NCBI GenBank assembly: GCA_039028975.1
Contig: JBCCHB010000034.1
Location: 1-64,000, forward strand
Direction: 5' to 3'
Source: JAHBNG01 sp039028975
GTDB lineage: Bacteria; Chloroflexota; Anaerolineae; Caldilineales; Caldilineaceae
DNA length: 64,000 nt
This document shows positions 58,248 through 64,000 of the stretch, piece after piece. Position 1 is the stretch's first letter. Each line of letters begins with the position of its first letter. The position numbers and the translations under genes were made by a program. Below the pieces are notes generated by a model. The model was not told the DNA's origin. It searched no databases and worked only from the letters and a program-made list of their open reading frames with translations.

Positions 58248-58712
58248 TTAGATGGCAGAGATAGATTGGCGATGGCGCAAAGAGACGATCCGAGCAAGAT
58301 CCCAGACGAGCTGTCGAGCTAAATCTGGTTCTTTGGCTGCCAAGACTTCGTAGGCGTCCTGGCTAAAACGAACCAATTCACCATCGGTTATTGCCCGCAC
58401 AGAAGTTGCACGTGGCTGGCCATCTAGAAATGAATCTTCACCGAGAATTGCGCCTAATTCGACCAAAGAAAGTCGTGTCAAATCCTCTCCACGAGGGAGA
58501 AGAATTTCAAATCGGCCTGCTGCAACCAGATAAAAGGAGCGCTCATCCTCTCCATGCTGAAAAGCATATTCATTGGCACTGTACCGGAGCGTTTGAGTGA
58601 GCGCAAGAAACTTATCCCACTCGTGATTGGTCCAGGCGGATAAAAGCACCAGCTCAGGCGCAGGGGGGTGCTCAGGCTGGTCGGGATAGTTGAAGAAAGA
58701 AGAAATATTCAT
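58248..58712 (-). CDS. Cyclic nucleotide-binding domain protein
   Basis: A 154-residue Crp-type sensor domain without a DNA-binding part: QHGEDERSFYLVAAGRFEIL, GAILGEDSFLDGQPRATSVR (phosphate-binding-like cassette) and ALRVRAI-type strands. It lacks a helix-turn-helix, so it may regulate a partner protein. It lies upstream of the oxidoreductase-kinase operon, separated by 243 bp with a family 2 repeat. A joint role in redox signalling is inference. Confidence 0.88.
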   Translation of the reverse strand: MNISSFFNYPDQPEHPPAPELVLLSAWTNHEWDKFLALTQTLRYSANEYAFQHGEDERSFYLVAAGRFEILLPRGEDLTRLSLVELGAILGEDSFLDGQPRATSVRAITDGELVRFSQDAYEVLAAKEPDLARQLVWDLARIVSLRHRQSISAI

Positions 58713-58808
58713 GGAAAATGCCTGTTACAAAGGGCGATGAGTATAGTTACCAAAATTTGAAAGACTCGATACGGTGTAGTTTACCATATGATCTATGAGA
58801 GGAATAGA

Positions 58809-59822
58809 ATGACTGAAGGAATATGCATGAACCATGTTAGCGAACCTACACTCGCTGAAATTCAGGATGCACGCTCTACTCTGAATGGCTATATTGTTGA
58901 AACACCCGTTTGGCCTTGGCAAGACAAGGTTATTGTAGATGTGATGGGTGAAGAAACGGCTGTCTTGATGAAACTAGAGCTATTTCAGCATACCGGGACA
59001 TTCAAGTTAAGAGGGGCATTGCTCAACGCATTGAATTTAACACCCGAGGCGCTAAAACGTGGGCTTACGGCTGTCAGCGCAGGTAATCACGCCATCGCCG
59101 TATCATATGCAGCCAATTTAGTAGGCACCACAGCAAAAGTAGTGATGCCTAAATCCGCGAACCCAATTCGGGTGAATAAGTGCCGGAATTATGGTGCGGA
59201 GACGATTCTTGTCGATAATGTTGGCCTTGCTTTTGCCGAGACAGAGCGGATTGAAAAAGAAGAAGGCCGTTTTTTTGTTCATCCTTTTGAGGGGAAATCA
59301 ACCATCTTGGGTACGGCTACGGTGGGTCTCGAGTGGAGTCAGCAAGCACCAGATTTGGATGCCGTGATTATTCCCATCGGCGGAGGAGGGCTTTGTGCTG
59401 GCATCGCAACAGCGATCAAGCTATTGCAGCCCAATTGCCAAGTCTTTGGTGTTGAACCGGAAGGGGCAGACACCATGTATCGCAGCCTGGTATCGGGCCA
59501 GACTGAGTCGTTAGAGAAGGTCAATACAATTGCCGACAGCCTGGGCGCACCCTACACGGCACCCTACAGCATGTCTTTGTGTCGTAAATTCGTTGATGAG
59601 GTTGTGTTGATTCGCGATGAGGAGATGCAAAGAACAATGGGCATGCTCTTTCAATCCCTTAAACTTGCAGTAGAACCAGCCGGTGCGGCAGCCACCGCAG
59701 CGTTGTATGGACCGCTACGCGACCGCCTACGTGGCAAACGTGTTGGTGTCATTGTCTGTGGAGCGAATATCGATATACAGACGTTTGCCAATTTGGCACA
59801 TGATTTAACTTTGGATTTGTAA
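58809..59822 (+). CDS. Threonine/serine dehydratase-like PLP enzyme
   Basis: The start is placed at the ATG at 58809 behind GAGAGGAA; an ATG at 58827 is also good, giving 337 or 331 residues. The protein is a fold II PLP enzyme: HTGTFKLRGALLNAL with the PLP lysine, SAGNHAIAVSYAA, PIGGGGLCAGIAT and EPAGAAATAALYG. No ACT domain is present, so it is the short, catabolic-type form. It probably deaminates threonine or serine. Confidence 0.92.
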   Translation: MTEGICMNHVSEPTLAEIQDARSTLNGYIVETPVWPWQDKVIVDVMGEETAVLMKLELFQHTGTFKLRGALLNALNLTPEALKRGLTAVSAGNHAIAVSYAANLVGTTAKVVMPKSANPIRVNKCRNYGAETILVDNVGLAFAETERIEKEEGRFFVHPFEGKSTILGTATVGLEWSQQAPDLDAVIIPIGGGGLCAGIATAIKLLQPNCQVFGVEPEGADTMYRSLVSGQTESLEKVNTIADSLGAPYTAPYSMSLCRKFVDEVVLIRDEEMQRTMGMLFQSLKLAVEPAGAAATAALYGPLRDRLRGKRVGVIVCGANIDIQTFANLAHDLTLDL

Positions 59823-59827
59823 TAAGA

Positions 59828-59851
59828 AAGCCCCCCAAATTTGGAGGGCTT
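59828..59851 (-). terminator. Hairpin terminator
   Basis: The sequence AAGCCCCCC AAATTT GGAGGGCTT forms a strong 12-bp stem with one mismatch. On the minus strand it directly follows the tRNA gene and ends in a T-rich tract, and it also lies 6 bp past the dehydratase stop, so it can serve both. Confidence 0.75.
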
Positions 59852-59852
59852 G

Positions 59853-59925
59853 AGCCGTTGATCGGAGTCGAACCGATGACCTACGCATTACGAGTGCGTC
59901 GCTCTACCAGCTGAGCTACAACGGC
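59853..59925 (-). tRNA. tRNA-Thr (anticodon CGU)
   Basis: A 73-nt cloverleaf: acceptor GCCGTTG/CAACGGC, D arm GCTCAGCTGGTAGAGC, anticodon stem ACGCA/TGCGT with loop CTCGTAA (anticodon CGT in DNA), and T arm ATCGG-TTCGACT-CCGAT. It reads ACG codons. The CCA end is not encoded. Confidence 0.95.
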
Positions 59926-60005
59926 TTACTTTAAACGTGAATTATAACTTGAACGAACGATTACAGCAAGTCCTGATTTGAGCCGAGACCTAACTCAACG
60001 TGGTT

Positions 60006-60569
60006 CTATTGTTGTACCCTCGTTACGTAAGTTCCGGTGCGGGTATCAACTCGAATCACATCCCCTTCTTTTACAAACATAGGAACCTGAAGCTTAAAGC
60101 CCGTCTCCAACTCCACCTGCTTAGATGGCGTATTGGCCGTATCCCCTGCCACGGCAGCTTCTGCCCACTTAACACTCAGATCCACAGTTGTAGGAAGAGA
60201 AATATCTATCGGTTCTTCATCATATCGTTCTAAAGTAACGAGTTGATTATCCACGAGATAAGGTATAACTCCTTCAACTACCTCTGGTGAGAGTTGAATC
60301 TGCTCAAATGTTTCCATATCCATGAAGTAGTAAAAGTCGCCATCAGTATATTGATACTGGACTTCATCGCTATCTAAGCGGACATCTTGGACCCTAGAAC
60401 CGTTGTTGTAGGTTTTCTCTACGGTCGATCCTGTCCGTACATTACGCAACTTGAGGCGGATTGTAGCTCCACCTCTAGCAACCTTGATATGTTGGTGTTC
60501 CAATACCCGCCAGAGCTGATTTTCCTCTTCAAAAATATTTCCTTTGCGTAACTTCTCCACTTCGGCCAT
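60006..60569 (-). CDS. efp: Translation elongation factor P
   Basis: The start is placed at MAEVEKLRKGN (60569), behind GAGGAAG, giving 187 residues as usual. All three domains are present, with KLRNVRTGSTVEKTY and FKLQVPMFVKEGDVIRVDTR. EF-P relieves stalling at polyproline. The modification loop reads IKVARGGA, so Arg32 replaces the lysine modified in E. coli. The frame upstream of 60569 has no homology and is not part of the gene. Confidence 0.97.
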   Translation of the reverse strand: MAEVEKLRKGNIFEEENQLWRVLEHQHIKVARGGATIRLKLRNVRTGSTVEKTYNNGSRVQDVRLDSDEVQYQYTDGDFYYFMDMETFEQIQLSPEVVEGVIPYLVDNQLVTLERYDEEPIDISLPTTVDLSVKWAEAAVAGDTANTPSKQVELETGFKLQVPMFVKEGDVIRVDTRTGTYVTRVQQ

Positions 60570-60829
60570 GGTTGCTCTTCCTCTATCTTCGCTATGAGTA
60601 GCCTGCTTCAGCGTGAAACTATCCTTTTTACAGATAGACACTCTTTGTTCAGTTGAACTACTGAAAATCGTTCGTTATTGTCTATATAATTGCCGTTCAG
60701 AATTATATGCAACTCCCTGCCTCATGTCAAACAATGCCAATACTCGGGGCAAGTCTTAATAATGGGAGGAAAGCCTTTTCCGATTCATGGGTTACACCAG
60801 ATACTGAGCCAAGATTGAACCACACCATC

Positions 60830-61426
60830 TTACCCACCAAATTGGGAGAGAGCCAAACGTAGACGCTCCTCTATTCCGGTCACATCTCGTGGTAGCCCCT
60901 GCACTGCTCGCTGGGCTTCTACAACGCTATAGCCAAGAGCAATTAAGGCTTCAATCACCTCAGTATCTGCGTCTGTGGCTTGGGCTAATGCCTCTAACTG
61001 ACTAGTTGGTTGCTCCACCTTGTCTTTCAATTCCAGGATAATCTTTTCTGCTGTGCGTTTTCCAATGCCGGGTACCCGGGCAATGACTGCAGGTTCCCCA
61101 CTAGAAAGCGCCAATCGCAGCGCGTCCGGTGCAAGCGTACTAAGTGTTGCCAAGGCTACTTTTGGGCCAACGCCATTAACGCCCAGCAGGAGTTCAAACA
61201 TTTCAAGTTCATCTTCCGACTCAAACCCATAGAGCGTCAAGGCATCTTCACGAACCTGTAAATATGTATGAAATAGAGCTGTATCGTCCGTGCGAACGCT
61301 CACCAAAGTGGTAGAAGGAACAAAGAGCTTTAACCCAATACCGGAACTGCCACCTGCGGCAGCAACCTCAACAATTAGATGATCTTTTTGGACTGCCCGA
61401 ATTATCCCTCTGAGTAAGCGTATCAT
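60830..61426 (-). CDS. ruvA: Holliday junction helicase subunit RuvA
   Basis: A 198-residue RuvA: IRLLRGIIRAVQKDHLIVEV domain I, the helix-hairpin-helix segments GVNGVGPKVALATLS and IARVPGIGKRTAEKIILELK, and domain III with ALIALGYSVVEAQRAV. It binds four-way junctions and recruits RuvB. No ruvB is adjacent; ruvC lies about 1.4 kb upstream, across a response-regulator gene. Confidence 0.97.
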   Translation of the reverse strand: MIRLLRGIIRAVQKDHLIVEVAAAGGSSGIGLKLFVPSTTLVSVRTDDTALFHTYLQVREDALTLYGFESEDELEMFELLLGVNGVGPKVALATLSTLAPDALRLALSSGEPAVIARVPGIGKRTAEKIILELKDKVEQPTSQLEALAQATDADTEVIEALIALGYSVVEAQRAVQGLPRDVTGIEERLRLALSQFGG

Positions 61427-61701
61427 ATGGTGTTAGATTAATGTGAGAAACATATTTTTTGCAAAAACGACAATAGGTTTGGGGGTAGAGAAACGACACA
61501 ACCGCTAACTATTGATTGTACACTACAGATCCAAATTCCGTAAGTATTGTATGCTGCACAGAGATCAAAAAAGACCATGTTTCACGCTGGAAAACATAGC
61601 CTTATAGTCGATACATAATGTGAGAGTATGGTAGGTATTCTAACGAAGCTGCGCTTCAAACCGACGAGTGGTATCCAGCAAGTCGGCGAGCTTGCAAGTA
61701 A

Positions 61702-62418
61702 CTATGCAACGAGTGCCATTTCCTTGCGCAGGTGATGGTTGGCATCGAACTTATAACCAACGCCTCTTACCGTTACAAGATAGCTAGGTTTAGATGGATC
61801 ATACTCAATCTTTTCGCGCAGGCGTCGAACAGCAACTTCTACTAAATTTGTCCCGCCCGCTTCATCATATCCCCAGACTGACTTGAATAGATCTATCTTA
61901 CTCACGGGTCGATCAGGAGACATCATCAGGTTATGCAATAGTTGATACTCAATTGGCGTTAAGTCGACGGTTTCTCCACGTACCGTTACGATATGATCAT
62001 CATCATTGAGTGTAATGTCGCCAAAAGCGATTACGCGGAATGTGGGCTTCTCTTCAATCCAAGAGAGGCGGCGTAAGATAGCTTGCAGGCGTACTTCGAC
62101 TTCTCGAAAGGTGAATGGCTTGGGGATATAGTCATCTGCCCCCATATCAAATCCATGCACGATGTCATCTGGTCGGTTCATCGCTGACAAAATAACGATA
62201 GGCACATCAGAACGACTTCGCATCTCTTGGCAAACAGAAAAACCATCCACATCTGGCATTATCACGTCAAGCAAGACCAGATCAATCTGTTGCGAATGAA
62301 ATATCTCTAGAGCTTCTGTTCCGTTTGATGCAGTCACCACAGAATAGCCAGAGCGTTGGAACGATGCCTGTAGCAGATTGAGGAGTGGTGCTTCGTCGTC
62401 AACGATGAGGATTCTCAA
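61702..62418 (-). CDS. OmpR/PhoB-family response regulator
   Basis: The start is placed at a TTG at 62418, preceded by AAAGGAG at good distance, giving 238 residues. This removes 41 unconserved residues. The receiver has ILIVDDEAPLL, LVLLDVIMPDVDGF and PKPFTF, and the winged-helix output has LTPIEYQLLHNLM, EVAVRRLREKIEYDP and TVRGVGYKF. No histidine kinase is next to it. It separates ruvC from ruvA on the minus strand. Confidence 0.95.
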   Translation of the reverse strand: MRILIVDDEAPLLNLLQASFQRSGYSVVTASNGTEALEIFHSQQIDLVLLDVIMPDVDGFSVCQEMRSRSDVPIVILSAMNRPDDIVHGFDMGADDYIPKPFTFREVEVRLQAILRRLSWIEEKPTFRVIAFGDITLNDDDHIVTVRGETVDLTPIEYQLLHNLMMSPDRPVSKIDLFKSVWGYDEAGGTNLVEVAVRRLREKIEYDPSKPSYLVTVRGVGYKFDANHHLRKEMALVA

Positions 62419-62852
62419 GCTACTCCTTTGTTTGACATTGCATGTCTCAAAACTATAAAAATTTTCAAATTTGTTTAATTGGGGCGCAATGTCATGTCGA
62501 TGAGCAACTTGTTTCAAAGCCATACCTTCACCTTTTACCAAGAGTCGATTTACAGATTATTAAAACGATTTAGAAATATGAAAACTTGGGGGATGCTGTT
62601 GTTGGTAAGGTGTTGTTTAGCAGTAGAAGCCCGACTGAGGATTGAAATATGAACAAGAAATGCTCAATTTTTTCGCTTAATCAAACTGTCTTCTGTTATA
62701 GAGATACCTTGTCAGCATCATCACAACTGTCTCTAAATTATTAATCGTAACCAACCCGTGAATCCTTCGGGTCAAAAGATGAATTTTATTTTTTGTTTAT
62801 AGAGTGGTCTATTCAGAGGGAGAAGTTAGTCTTCGGAAGGGTAATGGTGGGG
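62419..62852. other. Gap without a gene
   Basis: AT-rich stretch upstream of the response regulator and beyond ruvC. A short ACCCG...CGGGT hairpin at about 62754-62774 might be a weak terminator. Nothing else is seen. Confidence 0.4.
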
Positions 62853-63365
62853 TTATCGTATTGATGTGAGGGCTGAATAGCGGCTTGTTTGTAGGTGGCA
62901 GATAGCAATAGCCACGCCATCCGCAGCATCATCGGGTTTGGGAATTTCGGACAGGTTCAAAAGCGTACGAACCATCTCTTGGATCTGGCGTTTATCTGCA
63001 TTGCCATATCCTGTTATTGCCTGCTTGATTTCCGCTGGCGTATACTCTTCGATCTGAATACCTTCAATTGCACCTGCTAGCAGAATTGATCCCCTGGCTT
63101 GGCCAACCGAGATGGCTGTTGTTACATTGCGGCCAAAGAATAACTTTTCAACGGCCATCTCGTCAGGACGAAACTCTTGAATTAATGCGCGCATATCTTG
63201 GAAGATCTCCAGGAGCCGTTCTGGCATAGGTTGTTCTGGATGGGTTCGAATAACGCCACATGCAAACAATTCATAATCGCCTTTGCTGGTTTCGGCCACA
63301 ACGCCATACCCCGTAATAGCCGTTCCAGGATCAATGCCAAGAGTGATCTTTTCTATAGGTGACAT
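62853..63365 (-). CDS. ruvC: Holliday junction resolvase RuvC
   Basis: The start is placed at the ATG at 63365 (170 residues), one base after the yebC stop. It has the catalytic Asp in TLGIDPGTAITGYG, Glu in AVEKLFFGRN and the C-terminal Asp in PDDAADGVAIAICH. It cuts four-way junctions. Gene order yebC-ruvC is common in bacteria. A TTG start at 63383 is less likely. Confidence 0.97.
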   Translation of the reverse strand: MSPIEKITLGIDPGTAITGYGVVAETSKGDYELFACGVIRTHPEQPMPERLLEIFQDMRALIQEFRPDEMAVEKLFFGRNVTTAISVGQARGSILLAGAIEGIQIEEYTPAEIKQAITGYGNADKRQIQEMVRTLLNLSEIPKPDDAADGVAIAICHLQTSRYSALTSIR

Positions 63366-63366
63366 T

Positions 63367-64000
63367 CTACGCCAGTTGAGCAATTAAATCATCAGTGATT
63401 TCCAGGTTATGGTAGACATTGGTAACATCATCTAGTTCTTCCAATGCTTCGGCCAAATTCATGACGCTTGTGGCATCGTCAGCAGCCAATTCCATGGTTG
63501 AGTTGGGCTTCATAACCAAGGAAGAAGAATTTGGCGTGTAACTACCTTCTGTCAGGGATTGGCTGACCGAGGCAAAATCTGCTCTTTCTGTATAGATTTC
63601 CACAGCATCATCGCTAATGATGACATCCTCCGCACCGGCCTCTAAAGCAGCCATAAAGATCTCTTCTGGATCTAGCCCCAGATCAATACCTTCATCATCG
63701 ACTAGATTAAAGACAATGTATCCTCTGGATGAAAACTGCCAAGCAACTGACCCTGGTTCACCCATGCTGCCATTGGCCCGCGTAAAGCAGCGTCTTACTT
63801 CCGAGATGGTCCGATTGCGATTGTCTGTCAAACACTCGACCAGTATGGCAATCCCATGAGGGCCATATCCTTCATAGGTGATCTCTTCAATTTCGTTTGC
63901 ATTGTCTTTATCTAAACCAGCACCACGACGAATTGCACGTTCGATATTGTCCTTGGGCATATTCTCGCTGCGTGCCTTCTCTACAGCCAGACGCAACGCA
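63367..64000 (-). CDS. yebC: YebC/PmpR family protein, 5' end cut by the window
   Basis: 211 codons of a YebC-type protein without its first 30-50 residues, which lie beyond 64000. ALRLAVEKARSENMPKDNIE continues a typical YebC N-terminal domain, and AILVECLTDNRNRTISEVRR and VYHNLEITDDLIAQLA mark the rest. These proteins act as transcriptional regulators or in translation of hard sequences. The gene leads into ruvC. Confidence 0.95.
   Translation of the reverse strand, partial: ALRLAVEKARSENMPKDNIERAIRRGAGLDKDNANEIEEITYEGYGPHGIAILVECLTDNRNRTISEVRRCFTRANGSMGEPGSVAWQFSSRGYIVFNLVDDEGIDLGLDPEEIFMAALEAGAEDVIISDDAVEIYTERADFASVSQSLTEGSYTPNSSSLVMKPNSTMELAADDATSVMNLAEALEELDDVTNVYHNLEITDDLIAQLA

Overview
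The window looks like a chromosomal segment of a Chloroflexota bacterium (Anaerolineae/Caldilineae-like; moderate confidence). The reasons are a large PknB-type kinase with an extracytoplasmic tail, a secreted protein ending in YLPLIQR, an ECF sigma-BFN-ClpN fusion, a sugar-type ABC transporter and AtuA, BKACE and HpsN-like catabolic genes. Base composition is intermediate. The window is gene-dense and has no phage, transposase or CRISPR array. It does have many small intergenic inverted repeats.

Layout. 1-2707: a MmgE/PrpD protein and an enolase-superfamily enzyme. 3289-6447: a compact three-gene terpenoid locus, made of a class II diterpene cyclase-like protein, a homologue of Mycobacterium tuberculosis Rv3378c (tuberculosinyl transferase) and a HAD phosphatase-like protein. 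This is the most notable system here; it resembles the mycobacterial tuberculosinol and Herpetosiphon kolavelool loci. 6419-12417: a hybrid histidine kinase, a TfoX-N protein and a membrane glycosyltransferase. 12822-16289: an AtuA pair and the sigma-BFN-ClpN fusion. 16657-30378: a catabolic island on the minus strand with two cupins, two double NTF2-like proteins, two alpha/beta hydrolases, an SDR, a BKACE-family enzyme, a LacI regulator, a HisD/HpsN-like dehydrogenase and an ABC importer without its ATPase.

30737-35438: a HEAT-like protein, an AAA ATPase-nuclease, a methyltransferase, a macrodomain protein and a MetE-like protein. 35921-40701: the primary sigma factor, a putative 39-residue membrane protein, a patatin and a nucleoside hydrolase. 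41008-48857: a 1310-residue secreted repeat protein, an MBL-fold protein that has lost its metal ligands, an HtrA-type protease, an SDR and a thioesterase. 49121-59822: a D-threonine-aldolase-like enzyme, an M20 peptidase, the PknB-like kinase, an Fe-S/FAD fusion oxidoreductase, a cNMP-binding protein and a threonine dehydratase-like enzyme. 59853-64000: tRNA-Thr(CGU) and housekeeping genes efp, ruvA, an OmpR-type regulator, ruvC and yebC (cut by the window end).

Two miniature inverted-repeat families are scattered between genes. Family 1 (about 85 bp, nine copies) has conserved TATACT/AGTATA ends and stem arms that change sequence while staying paired. Family 2 (about 94 bp, four copies) has 18-bp near-perfect ends, also bounded by TATA. 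All identities were made by eye from sequence motifs; no database search or computation was run.
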